A DNA stretch of 64,000 nucleotides. Origin: SABI01 sp964453215. GTDB lineage: Bacteria; Spirochaetota; Spirochaetia; Sphaerochaetales; Sphaerochaetaceae. The stretch spans positions 1 to 64,000 of the forward strand of contig CAYVRR010000005.1 in the NCBI GenBank assembly GCA_964453215.1, read 5' to 3'. The position numbers were made by a program, and so were the translations under genes. The notes under the pieces were generated by a model. The model saw nothing but the letters and a program-made list of their open reading frames with translations, ran no database searches and was not told the origin of the DNA. Positions 53,440 to 62,925 of the stretch are shown here, piece after piece (the first letter of the stretch is position 1; each line of letters opens with the position of its first letter).

Positions 53440-54477
53440 GTGGATTCCCTGATATGCAAAAACATCCTTGTTCGCTACCCTCAGTTTAGTCTTGAATTAG
53501 ATATCGCTATAGAGAAAGGGAGCCTTGTGAGCATTATTGGACCTTCTGGTTGTGGTAAGAGTACTACCCTTCAAATCATTAGTGGTCTTTTGCCTACCGA
53601 GCAAGGTTCTATTATTTTAGATGACAAAGATATTACTACAACTTTAGTAAGTGAAAGAGATATTGCCCTTGTATTTCAAGACTATGCCCTTTTTCCTCAC
53701 ATGAATGTGGAAGATAATATTGCCTATTCTTTAAAACTAAAACGGGTGAAGAAGAAGATACGTAAAGAAAAGGTTGAGTATTATCTAGACCTTGTAGGGT
53801 TAAGTGGGTATGAAAAGAGAAAAATTGGGTCCCTTAGTGGAGGAGAGAGGCAAAGAGTTGCTTTTGCAAGGGCTCTTGCAAGTGACCCAACACTTCTTTT
53901 ACTTGATGAACCACTTAGTGCCCTTGATGCCAAAAACAGAAAGCATCTAAGAAAACAAATACGCTCTATACATGATAAAACTGGCATTACTACAATTTAT
54001 GTTACTCACGATCAAGAAGAGGCATTAAGTTTAAGTGATCTTATTATTGTGATGAATGATGGAAAAGTTGAACAAGTGGGCACCCCCCAAGAGATTTATT
54101 ATCATCCAAAGAATCTTTTTGTAGCTAAGTTCATGGGAGAGGGGAGTCTTTTAGATCGTAGTGTGTTGCAATCTGCATACCTAGAGATAGTTGGAGAGCC
54201 TTTGGGTACTAACTTTTCTTCGTGTTCCTCTTTTTTCATTCGCCCTGAAGTAATTTCTATCGTAGATAATAATCTGTTCTCCCTTCCAACTTTATTACCC
54301 CATATTCTTTTTAAAGAAGTTGAAATCTTGATGAGTGAATTTATTGGAGGAAGATACCTCATTGAGTGTAATTGGCAAGGAAATAGACTCCTTACCTACT
54401 CACCACACCTACCAAAAGAGACAACTCTCTCTCTCTATGTTACTACAAATAATCTCCATTATTTTTATAATGAATAA
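53440..54477 (+). CDS. thiQ: Thiamine ABC transporter ATP-binding protein
   Basis: A 345-residue ATPase: Walker A GPSGCGKSTTLQ near residue 33-44, signature LSGGERQR, Walker B LLLLDEPLSALDAK and VTHDQEEAL. The extra C-terminal part (about 240-345) is a TOBE-like domain, longer than E. coli ThiQ and closer to FbpC/PotA. GTG 53440 is favoured by AAGGAG ten bases upstream. The thiamine role rests on the riboswitch and thiBP. Confidence 0.88.
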   Translation: MDSLICKNILVRYPQFSLELDIAIEKGSLVSIIGPSGCGKSTTLQIISGLLPTEQGSIILDDKDITTTLVSERDIALVFQDYALFPHMNVEDNIAYSLKLKRVKKKIRKEKVEYYLDLVGLSGYEKRKIGSLSGGERQRVAFARALASDPTLLLLDEPLSALDAKNRKHLRKQIRSIHDKTGITTIYVTHDQEEALSLSDLIIVMNDGKVEQVGTPQEIYYHPKNLFVAKFMGEGSLLDRSVLQSAYLEIVGEPLGTNFSSCSSFFIRPEVISIVDNNLFSLPTLLPHILFKEVEILMSEFIGGRYLIECNWQGNRLLTYSPHLPKETTLSLYVTTNNLHYFYNE

Positions 54478-54532
54478 AAAGTGAAGCAAAATTGAGAATA
54501 ATTAAGTACTCATTACGAGAGGTGAGCACTTG

Positions 54533-55126
54533 ATGATTCGACATAAATACAACTATATTGATTATATGATAAGAAAAAAGAGTCTCTACTCAATTATTAT
54601 TCTTATCTCTTTAATCACAATGCCACTCATTGCAACTGGGTGGGAAGTAGAAACAAGTGGTGGTGCGTACGTTTCAATACCAGGGGAGGTTCAAGAAGAT
54701 GCCCTAAAACCTCTTATGAGTGGAACTATTTCACTCACCTATTCTCCATTAGTTATGAGAGTCACACCAAACTTTTATATATCTCTTCCAGTCAATGTTA
54801 CCTACACATCAAGAAGTCAATTCAATGGACCAATTTTCTTTAAAGATTTTACTTCAATAGCAGGTGGAGCTGAGTTCACCATTGGTGTAAATCACCCTAT
54901 TTCCTTATCACTTTCTCTCCTTCTTGCACTTCAAGTTAAAGATGATGAAAGGGGCTGGTTTAATTTCTTCATCACAAAAGGCTCATTTCTTATCCCCATC
55001 ACTACAATTAAAGAAACCTCTACCCTCTTAGCTTTGTTTCATATAGAGATGGAAATACGAAGTGATTACACTGGAATACGAATTGGAACAGGATTGAAAT
55101 ACCGATACATGAGGAAGAAGATATGA
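54533..55126 (+). CDS. Exported protein, probably small outer-membrane barrel
   Basis: A 197-residue protein. The signal region is MIRKKSLYSIIILISLITM, which may also be read from the internal ATG at 54566. The mature part, GWEVETSGGAYVSIPGEV, has many alternating strands (SGTISLTYSPLVMRV, FYISLPVNVTYTSRS, IRIGTGLKYRYM), typical of barrel proteins. It starts 56 bases after thiQ and overlaps the caspase-like lipoprotein gene by ATGA. An imperfect stem, AAGTACTCA/TGAGCACTT, surrounds its ribosome binding site. Function unknown. Confidence 0.65.
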   Translation: MIRHKYNYIDYMIRKKSLYSIIILISLITMPLIATGWEVETSGGAYVSIPGEVQEDALKPLMSGTISLTYSPLVMRVTPNFYISLPVNVTYTSRSQFNGPIFFKDFTSIAGGAEFTIGVNHPISLSLSLLLALQVKDDERGWFNFFITKGSFLIPITTIKETSTLLALFHIEMEIRSDYTGIRIGTGLKYRYMRKKI

Positions 55127-56276
55127 AAAGAATAATTCTCTTTATAATAATTCCACTCTTATTAGTATCCTTCATCTCCTGTGAACTCATTAATCCAACT
55201 CAACCAGATGTGAATATATATGGATTATTTGTAGGACTCGATTATAAAAATAACACAAAACCAAACCCAAACTCTCCCCCTAACCTGTTGCCCCATACTA
55301 ATGATGATCTTAATGGAACTATTAATGATGCAAAGGAGATGGCAGCAGCCTTTTATACCCTAGCTGATNNNNNNNNNNNNNNNNNNNNNNNNNNNNNNNN
55401 NNNNNNNNNNNNNNNNNNNNNNNNNNNNNNNNNNNNNNNNNNNNNNNNNNNNNNNNNNNNNNNNNNNNTGGAACTATTAATGATGCAAAGGAGATGGCAG
55501 CAGCCTTTTATACCCTAGCTGATGCGTATGGTATCGATTTTACAGGTTACCTAGCCCTTCAAGAAGGCGCTTCTAGAGATTATGAACACCTACTATACCC
55601 TTCAAGAGAAAACCTGTTAGCACGCATACTAGATATTGGAGATAAAATGGATGAAGATGACCTATTCATCTTCTATTATGCAGGGCATGGGGTTGGTAGT
55701 CTTGAGGAACTAGATAATGGAACGTATGGAACTCTAGTAACAGCCCCAGAAGAAAATTCTAATCCTGGAGTCTATAATTATTCTTATCTCACAATGGATG
55801 ATTTAAGTAGTGCTTTACGTCTTGTACCTGGGGTAAAAGTAATTCTTTTAGACTCATGTTTCAGTGGAGCTCATGTAGATGCTTATCCAAGGATCAATAG
55901 TATTGATTCGCCCAATTATGACCCAACCCAATTCTATCTTACAGCTGCTATGGAAGATCAACTATCGTGGGAAGGTAGTAATTATGCTGGTCATGGATAT
56001 TTCACATACTCATTCCTTGATTATCTAGATTGGAAACAAACAGGTAATACTACATTTTCAATGTATACAGATAACTCAATCGATAGTATCAATAATTCTA
56101 TCGTCGTAAATGGACAATTTTCTTCAAATCGCCTAGAAAATCTACCACCCTACCTTACTTTAGAAGATATTGCCTCTTCAATTAAGAAAGAAAGAGTGGG
56201 GCGTGTATATCAAGAGAGAAAGATGACTAGTGGTCCAACTAATGTGTTACTATTTCACAAAGATTGGGGGAATTAA
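55123..56276 (+). CDS. Caspase-like (peptidase C14) lipoprotein, split by a scaffold gap
   Basis: Residues 1-20 form a lipoprotein signal peptide with the lipobox SFISC (cysteine 20). A caspase fold follows: NIYGLFVGLDYKNN as first strand, catalytic histidine in IFYYAGHGVGS and catalytic cysteine in VILLDSCFSGAH, with QFYLTAAMEDQLSWE after it. The gene is interrupted by 100 N at 55369-55468. The 55 bases left of the gap (55314-55368) are repeated exactly to its right (55469-55523). Removing the N run and one copy restores one open frame of about 332 residues. Metacaspase-like peptidases usually cut after Arg or Lys; the target is unknown. It overlaps the barrel-like gene upstream. Confidence 0.85.
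55314..55523. repeat. Exact 55-base duplication flanking a 100-N gap
   Basis: Positions 55314-55368 and 55469-55523 are identical, separated by exactly 100 N. This is the signature of two contigs whose overlapping ends were not merged during scaffolding. A real tandem duplication of unknown length inside the gap is the less likely alternative. Confidence 0.9.
55369..55468. other. Assembly gap of 100 N
   Basis: Exactly 100 undetermined bases, the usual placeholder for a gap of unknown size. It lies in the caspase gene after residue 82. Confidence 0.98.
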
Positions 56277-58267
56277 GAGATTTGCATTGCTTTGATGGCA
56301 TCTATTTCATCTCGTAGGAGGGCTGCCATTTCAAATTCTAAATTCTTAGCATGCTCTAGCATCTCTTTCTCAAGATCTTTGATATATTTTTTCCTATCAC
56401 TTGCTTTAAGGAGGTTATACTTACTCTTTAGGAGGGAGATATCACCTTTTTGAATCTCTTCTTTTTCGATCATCTCGCGCTGAATCATATCTTGAATTGC
56501 TTTTATAATAGTTGTTGGAGTAATATTGTGTTTTTCATTATATGCAGTTTGAATTGCTCTACGCCGTAGAGTCTCTTCAATCGCCTCTTTCATTGCATCA
56601 CTCTCTTTATCTGCATACATAATAACCCTGCCATTCACGTTTCTAGCAGCTCTTCCTATTGTTTGAATAAGGGCTGTAGCTGAACGTAAAAATCCTATTT
56701 TATCGGCATCAAGAATTGCAATTAATGAGACTTCAGGGAGATCAAGTCCTTCCCTTAACAGGTTAATTCCAACAAGAACATCATAGGTTCCTAGGCGTAA
56801 ATCTCTTAATATCTCAACCCTCTCAATCGTCTCTATTTCAGAGTGGAGGTAGCGAACTTTGAGTCCTAAATTTGCTAGATAGTCACTTAAGTCTTCACTC
56901 ATTCGTTTAGTAAGAGTAGTTACAAGGACTCGCTCTTTTGCTTGTACTGTCTTTCTAATTTCTCCGTAGAGGTGTTCCATTTGCCCTTTTGTTGGCCTCA
57001 CTTCAATAAGGGGATCAAGTAGTCCTGTTGGTCTGATGATTTGTTCTACTACCTGGGCAGATTCTTCTATCTCTCTTTTTCCTGGAGTTGCTGTTACATA
57101 GATTCTTTGACCACATGCTGCATCAAATTCTTTATAGGTGAGGGGACGGTTATCGAGGGCAGATGGGAGTCTAAAGCCATAGTTAACAAGGTTTAGTTTT
57201 CTAGATCTATCCCCTTCATACATTGCTCCAATTTGAGGAATTGTTACGTGCGATTCATCAATGAAGGTAAAAAACCCTGGAGGGAAATAGTTTAAGAGTA
57301 CGGGAGGGGCTTCTCCTTCACTCCGTTCTCCTAATGGACGAGAATAGTTCTCAATGCCACTACAATACCCCAGTTCTTGAAGCATCTCTAAATCATATTC
57401 AACTCGTGTTTGAATTCGTTCTGCTTCGAGTGGCTTACCTTGACTATTAAAGTAGGCAACTTGATCGAGCATCTCTTGTTTAATTTTCCCTAAAGCTTTT
57501 TTTACTTGTTCAGGGGGCATCACAAATTGCTTTGCAGGATAGACACTTACTGAAGACTCTTTTTCTATGACATTCCCTGTGAGGGGCTCAAACCATTCAA
57601 GAGATTCAATTTCATCCCAAGAAATATTAATTCTGAGGCCAACTTCTAAATAAGAGGGATATATTTCAATGGTATCCCCTTTTACCCTAAAGGATCCTCG
57701 CTCTAAGACCATATCATTTCGTTCATATTGCATGCGAATAAAATGTTGTAAATCTTTTTTATAATCAAACAACTCACCAACTGCGAGGTGCTTTACCATA
57801 TCACGATAACTAACTGGGGAGCCAAGTCCATAAATACAGCTCACTGTTGCAACAATTATGACATCACGCCTCTCCATAAGAGCAAAGGAGGCATATAAGC
57901 GTAACCTATCTATTTCTTGGTTAATTGCAGCATCTTTTTCAATATATAAATCTTTACCAGGCACATATGCTTCCGGTTGGTAATAATCGTATGTGGAGAC
58001 AAAATACCCAACTGCATTGTTGGGAAAAAATGATTTAAATTCTCTAAAGAGTTGTGCTGCTAATGTTTTATTGTGGGAGATGATTAATGTAGGGCGTTGT
58101 ATCTTTTCTATGATTTTAGCCATGGTAAATGTTTTACCAGAGCCTGTTACCCCTTTCAGGGTTTGTCTTTCAAACCCAGATTCAACTCCTGCTGCGAGTA
58201 ATTCTATCGCTTCCCCTTGATCTCCTGCTGCTTCATACTCAGCGACTACTTCAAACTTCTTTGCCAT
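56273..58267 (-). CDS. uvrB: Excinuclease ABC subunit B
   Basis: DNA-repair helicase-like protein of 664 residues. Motifs: Walker A GVTGSGKTFTMAK near residue 40-52, the damage-verifying beta hairpin YDYYQPEAYVP, motif II IDESHVT, motif VI QTIGRAARN, and a C-terminal UVR domain (LEHAKNLEFEMAALLRDEID) that contacts UvrC. Length is as usual. It lies directly after the HtrA gene without any gap and converges with the caspase gene, their ends overlapping by four bases. Confidence 0.97.
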   Translation of the reverse strand: MAKKFEVVAEYEAAGDQGEAIELLAAGVESGFERQTLKGVTGSGKTFTMAKIIEKIQRPTLIISHNKTLAAQLFREFKSFFPNNAVGYFVSTYDYYQPEAYVPGKDLYIEKDAAINQEIDRLRLYASFALMERRDVIIVATVSCIYGLGSPVSYRDMVKHLAVGELFDYKKDLQHFIRMQYERNDMVLERGSFRVKGDTIEIYPSYLEVGLRINISWDEIESLEWFEPLTGNVIEKESSVSVYPAKQFVMPPEQVKKALGKIKQEMLDQVAYFNSQGKPLEAERIQTRVEYDLEMLQELGYCSGIENYSRPLGERSEGEAPPVLLNYFPPGFFTFIDESHVTIPQIGAMYEGDRSRKLNLVNYGFRLPSALDNRPLTYKEFDAACGQRIYVTATPGKREIEESAQVVEQIIRPTGLLDPLIEVRPTKGQMEHLYGEIRKTVQAKERVLVTTLTKRMSEDLSDYLANLGLKVRYLHSEIETIERVEILRDLRLGTYDVLVGINLLREGLDLPEVSLIAILDADKIGFLRSATALIQTIGRAARNVNGRVIMYADKESDAMKEAIEETLRRRAIQTAYNEKHNITPTTIIKAIQDMIQREMIEKEEIQKGDISLLKSKYNLLKASDRKKYIKDLEKEMLEHAKNLEFEMAALLRDEIDAIKAMQIS

Positions 58268-59563
58268 TTAACGAACCATCCATTCCATTTGACTTGGGCG
58301 ATCTGTGAGCTCAACTTGAATGAGTTTCTTTGATCCATTCCTAATTACCCCAACTTCTACAATATCTCCTGGTGCTGTATCAACAAGGGCATGGTAGAGA
58401 TCTGAATATTGGGCTATTTTCTCCCCCTTGATACTCACGATGATATCTCCTCCTAGATAGATAATTGAAGAGCCATATTGCACCCTTTTATCTCCCCCCT
58501 TCAGACCACTCTTTTCAGCTTTTCCATTAGGCTTCACTTGGGATATCAACAATCCTTCATTCACTGATAGTTTTGCATAATTAACTATAGAAGCATCAAG
58601 TTGCACCATTGTAATATCTAACCATCCTCTAATCACTTTTCCATGCTTAATTAAATCGGGAATTACACTAATTGCAGTATTCACAGGAACAGCAAACCCT
58701 ATCCCTTGAGAGCCCCCTGTTGTAGAGTAGATAGAAGTTGCTATTCCAATCATCTTTCCACTACTGTTGAGGAGTGGTCCACCTGAGTTTCCTGGGTTAA
58801 TAGCTGCATCTGTTTGAATCATCCCATTAATCACCGTATTTGCATCTAATTTAACAGGTCGTCCAACTCCCGACACTGTTCCAATAGTCATTGTTCTGTC
58901 ATATCCAAATGGGTTTCCAATAGCGACTACTTTTTGACCAACCTTTAGATTTGATGCATCTCCAAACTCTATAGGAGAGAGAGTCATACCATCTGGAACT
59001 GCTATTTTAACAACAGCTAAATCATTTTCCCTATCAACTCCTACAAGGGATGCATCTATATTTGAGCCGTCATAGAACCTAATTGTCATCTTTGCAGCAT
59101 CTTTAACTACATGTGCATTTGTAAGAATATATCCATTTTCACTAATAACAATTCCACTTCCAGTTCCTTGCACAGGCAATACTTCTAAAAAAGAGTTGAG
59201 GTTAAGGGTAACTGTAGTAATGTGTACCACTGATTGGTTTACCCTCTCATATATTGCAATATTTCTCATTTCATCTGCACTATATGTATACGCATCTAAA
59301 TCACCGAGAAAGACACTTAATCCTTGCTCCCCATAGAATATATCGTGTACACGAGCTCCAGCTAACTCAAGGAGCCCTTCATGCCCTTCCCTCTCTAATA
59401 CTTTCTCCAATACAAGTCGTTCATTTTTCGCTTCTTGTTTATTCTTTAGTGCAGTTGTCCACACAATAATTGAGGTGGTGATAATAATTACTGCAATAAC
59501 AATTACAACTATCTTTATAATAGAAAAAAGGGAGTATTTTTTAAATTGTGTTGAATCCTTCAT
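58268..59563 (-). CDS. Periplasmic HtrA/Deg-family serine protease
   Basis: A 431-residue membrane-anchored protease. A single N-terminal helix (residues 12-36, SIIKIVVIVIAVIIITTSII) leads to a helical linker and a trypsin-like domain with H151 (ILTNAHVV), D181 (DRENDLAVVK) and S260 (NPGNSGGPLL), then one PDZ domain (about 330-425). One PDZ and a membrane anchor resemble DegS or HtrA-like proteins. It is expected to sense or degrade misfolded envelope proteins. The next gene, uvrB, abuts it. Confidence 0.93.
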   Translation of the reverse strand: MKDSTQFKKYSLFSIIKIVVIVIAVIIITTSIIVWTTALKNKQEAKNERLVLEKVLEREGHEGLLELAGARVHDIFYGEQGLSVFLGDLDAYTYSADEMRNIAIYERVNQSVVHITTVTLNLNSFLEVLPVQGTGSGIVISENGYILTNAHVVKDAAKMTIRFYDGSNIDASLVGVDRENDLAVVKIAVPDGMTLSPIEFGDASNLKVGQKVVAIGNPFGYDRTMTIGTVSGVGRPVKLDANTVINGMIQTDAAINPGNSGGPLLNSSGKMIGIATSIYSTTGGSQGIGFAVPVNTAISVIPDLIKHGKVIRGWLDITMVQLDASIVNYAKLSVNEGLLISQVKPNGKAEKSGLKGGDKRVQYGSSIIYLGGDIIVSIKGEKIAQYSDLYHALVDTAPGDIVEVGVIRNGSKKLIQVELTDRPSQMEWMVR

Positions 59564-59585
59564 CCTTACACCTTCTTAAGAGAGT

Positions 59586-60998
59586 TTAGGATAAAAATTG
59601 TACTCTCTTTTTATTCTTATGTACACCTAATCTCTCTTTAGAATCTTCTTCCATAAGATTGACTTTCCAATCCCCCTTCTTAAAGACAAAGATAGCCCAC
59701 ATTGTAGTAACAATATTACTTAGTAACATTGCCATATAGATTCCATGAGAGCCTACTGCAAAAAGGGTGGGAATAAGATACACAAGGGGAACACGAAGAG
59801 CCCACAGGCGAGTTACATTCATTACCATAATATCTTTTGTTTGACCACCCGCCTGAAAAGCCCCTAGCATAACAGTAAATAAGGCGAAAATAACAACAGA
59901 GGGGGCAGTGAAGCGAAACATGATAGTCCCTTCTTGAATCACTAAGGGGTCATTTACAAAGAATATTATTACCCATTTACCAAAAATGAGGACAAAAGAC
60001 ATCCCTATTGAGATCAATATTCCAATAAGAAGTAATCCTGTATTAACAACTTTTTGAGCCTCTTTTGGTTCATTACTCCCTAGCTTCTTTCCAGCTAAGA
60101 TACTCACCCCTTGGCTAATACCTTGAGATGGCATATGAAAGAGTGATTGGATACGATTTCCAACCCCCATCGCAGCAATAACAACTGGACCAAAAGAGTT
60201 AATACTTCCTTGTATTACAGCAAACCCAAGAGAAGAGATCGACTGACCAACTCCACTTGGGAACCCTATCTTACTGATAAGTCGAAGTGTTGACAGATGA
60301 GGTTTCATCCCTCTCCACGAAAGACGCACATTGTTTTTCCCTTTAATCAATAAGATTAATGAGATAAAACCACTAATAAAACGGGCAATGAAGGTAGCAA
60401 CAGCAGCTCCAAAGACTTCCATAGCAGGAATAGGGCCTAACCCAAAGATAAGAATTGGATCTAATATTACATTTATGATTACAGAAACAAGTTGAATATA
60501 TAATGGAGTTCGTGTATCTCCCATCCCTTGAAAAATACTTCTTAATGATAAATCAAGGAAGAAAAAAGGCATAGTAAGGAACGTGATAGACATATATGAA
60601 TATGTGTAGGAGTAGGTTAAACCTTCAGGAACTTTTAAGAGATTGAGAAGAGGATGAGATAAGAAATACCCTGTGAGCATGACAAGGATAGACATACACA
60701 CATTTACTACAAATACTTGGCTTGTTAATAGAGTAAGCCGCTTTTTATCCTTTTCATCATTTCCATATGCTTGAGCGATCATTGTAGTTCCAGCAACAGA
60801 AAAAGCAGCTCCAAACATGATAATAAAATTAGAAATATTCATCGTAATCGAAGGTGCACTAATAGCCTCTTTACCTAATTTACCCAAATAAAAGGCATCA
60901 ACAGTATTATAAAGAACCTGCATTAAGTTTCCAATCATGATGGGCATAGATATGAGTAAGAGCTCTTTGGTGACAAAGCGAGAATGAAGGGATTTCAT
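59586..60998 (-). CDS. MATE-family multidrug/sodium efflux protein
   Basis: A 470-residue, twelve-helix exporter. The N-terminal helix region LLLISMPIMIGNLMQVLYNT and VDAFYLGKLGKEAISA are typical of the DinF/NorM side of the family; two homologous six-helix halves are visible. I chose ATG 60998; the longer frame from GTG 61070 adds 24 polar residues. TACAAT with GAGACA 17 bases before it (minus strand) would place the transcript start almost at this ATG. The substrate is unknown. Confidence 0.88.
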   Translation of the reverse strand: MKSLHSRFVTKELLLISMPIMIGNLMQVLYNTVDAFYLGKLGKEAISAPSITMNISNFIIMFGAAFSVAGTTMIAQAYGNDEKDKKRLTLLTSQVFVVNVCMSILVMLTGYFLSHPLLNLLKVPEGLTYSYTYSYMSITFLTMPFFFLDLSLRSIFQGMGDTRTPLYIQLVSVIINVILDPILIFGLGPIPAMEVFGAAVATFIARFISGFISLILLIKGKNNVRLSWRGMKPHLSTLRLISKIGFPSGVGQSISSLGFAVIQGSINSFGPVVIAAMGVGNRIQSLFHMPSQGISQGVSILAGKKLGSNEPKEAQKVVNTGLLLIGILISIGMSFVLIFGKWVIIFFVNDPLVIQEGTIMFRFTAPSVVIFALFTVMLGAFQAGGQTKDIMVMNVTRLWALRVPLVYLIPTLFAVGSHGIYMAMLLSNIVTTMWAIFVFKKGDWKVNLMEEDSKERLGVHKNKKRVQFLS

Positions 60999-61163
60999 AT
61001 AGTAAGCATTGTATGAGAAAAGAGGAGTATTGTCTCTACAAATAAAACTATTTTTAAAAGAATTGTCCACCTTGCCTATCCATTAGCTCTCATTCTATTT
61101 CCCTAAAAGTGGACTATATGATAGAATCACATCATATTTACTCTTATAAGGGGCCACATATAT

Positions 61164-62861
61164 ATGAATTCTAATGAAGTAGAGAAAAAAGAGACAAAAA
61201 GCCTGAATTTCTTAGAAAGAATAATTGAAGATGATTTAGCAAATAATCGAGTTCCTCATAACACTATCGTCACAAGATTCCCTCCAGAGCCAAATGGGTA
61301 TCTACATATTGGACATGCTAAATCGATAATCCTTAACTTCTCTCTAGCTGAAAAATATAATGGGAAATGTCATCTTCGTTTAGATGATACAAATCCAGAA
61401 AAAGAAGATATTGAATATGTTAATGCAATTCAAAATGACATCAAATGGCTTGGATATGATTGGGGAGATTACCTTTACCATGCAAGTGATTACTACCAAC
61501 AACTCTATGAAATTGCTGTGTCCTTAATTAAAGAGGGAAAAGCCTATGTTGACTCACTAAGTGCTGAACAAGTAAAAGAGTTTAGAGGAACCCTCACCAC
61601 AGCAGGAAAAGAGAGCCCAGATAGAAATCGTCCTATTGAAGAGAACTTAAGATTATTTGAAGAGATGAAAGAGGGAAAACATCCAGAAGGCTCTTATGTA
61701 CTACGGGCAAAACTTGATATGGCCTCCCCCAATGTAAACATGAGAGACCCGGCATTATATCGAATTAAGTTTGCTCACCATCCAAGAACAAAAGATGAAT
61801 GGTGCATCTATCCAATGTACGATTATACTCACCCCATTAGTGATGCAATTGAAGGAATTACCCACTCCATTTGTACACTTGAGTTTGAAGACCATCGCCC
61901 AGTCTATGATTGGGCAACAAGTATTGACCACATTGACCACACACCTCGCCAGTATGAGTTTGCTAGACTCAATATAAACTATACTGTGATGAGTAAAAGA
62001 CGACTGCTCCATATCGTACAGAATAAGGTTGTTGATGGGTGGGATGACCCAAGAATGCCAACTCTTATTGGCCTCAGGCGACGAGGATACTCTCCAGAAT
62101 CAATTAAAGAGTTTGTGAGTAGAATTGGTGTTGCTAAAGTTGAATCACTGGTCGATTTCTCTCTTTTAGAGTTCTGTGTAAGAGAAGATCTAAATAAAAG
62201 AGCTAAACGAGTAATGGCTGTTCTAGACCCACTTAAAGTAGTTATTACAAATTATCCAGAAGATAAAACTGAGTATTTTGAAATAGAGAACAATCCAGAA
62301 GATGATAGTATGGGGACAAGAAAAATCCCATTTACACGAGAGCTCTATATAGAGAGAGAAGATTTTATGGAACATCCTGTAAAAGGGTACCATCGACTAT
62401 ATATTGGAAATGAAGTTAGACTTAAAAGTGCCTACTATGTAACATGTAATGAGATTGTGAAAGATAATGATGGGAATATTGTTGAACTAAAGTGCACGTA
62501 TGACCCCGAAAGCAAATATGGAACAACTGAAGATAAAAGAAGAGTGAGGGGAACAAGCCACTGGGTAAGTGCTACACACGGATTACAAGCAACTGTTCGA
62601 CTCTACGACAAACTCTTTTTAGAAGAAATTCCAGGAGCTCGAACGGGTAATTATCTCGATGATGTTAATCCAGATTCCCTCATTACCCTTGAAAACTGCA
62701 TTGTTGAACCATCTCTTACAGAGGCTCTCCCTGGAGAATATCTACAATTTATTAGAAATGGGTATTTTGTCCCAGACAGTGTAGATTTTACCAAAGATAA
62801 CCTCATCTTTAACAGAACAGTTACTTTGAGAGATTCATGGTCTAAACAGAAGAAGAAATAA
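61164..62861 (+). CDS. glnS: Glutaminyl-tRNA synthetase
   Basis: Class I synthetase of 565 residues charging tRNA-Gln directly. PPEPNGYLHIGHAKSI (about residues 36-51) carries the HIGH motif, and VMSKRRLL the KMSKS-type loop. The catalytic core includes HLRLDDTNPEKE. C-terminal beta-barrel anticodon-binding domains end with TVTLRDSW. Its presence suggests that this lineage does not depend on the GatCAB transamidation route for Gln. AAGGGG precedes the ATG. Confidence 0.96.
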   Translation: MNSNEVEKKETKSLNFLERIIEDDLANNRVPHNTIVTRFPPEPNGYLHIGHAKSIILNFSLAEKYNGKCHLRLDDTNPEKEDIEYVNAIQNDIKWLGYDWGDYLYHASDYYQQLYEIAVSLIKEGKAYVDSLSAEQVKEFRGTLTTAGKESPDRNRPIEENLRLFEEMKEGKHPEGSYVLRAKLDMASPNVNMRDPALYRIKFAHHPRTKDEWCIYPMYDYTHPISDAIEGITHSICTLEFEDHRPVYDWATSIDHIDHTPRQYEFARLNINYTVMSKRRLLHIVQNKVVDGWDDPRMPTLIGLRRRGYSPESIKEFVSRIGVAKVESLVDFSLLEFCVREDLNKRAKRVMAVLDPLKVVITNYPEDKTEYFEIENNPEDDSMGTRKIPFTRELYIEREDFMEHPVKGYHRLYIGNEVRLKSAYYVTCNEIVKDNDGNIVELKCTYDPESKYGTTEDKRRVRGTSHWVSATHGLQATVRLYDKLFLEEIPGARTGNYLDDVNPDSLITLENCIVEPSLTEALPGEYLQFIRNGYFVPDSVDFTKDNLIFNRTVTLRDSWSKQKKK

Positions 62862-62876
62862 ATCAGAGAATTCACT

Positions 62877-62906
62877 ATAGAGGTCAGTTACATAATTGAC
62901 CTCTAT
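62877..62906. other. Hairpin between glnS and the next gene
   Basis: ATAGAGGTCA (62877-62886) and TGACCTCTAT (62897-62906) are perfect reverse complements. No T run follows, so it may be a weak terminator, an mRNA 3' stem or an operator for the downstream gene. Confidence 0.6.
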
Positions 62907-62925
62907 TATGAGGAAACAAAAAGAT

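Noticed and set aside
55314..55523. True tandem repeat inside the caspase gene
   Set aside because: Exact 55-base identity with exactly 100 N between the copies is far better explained by scaffolding, and merging restores the frame.
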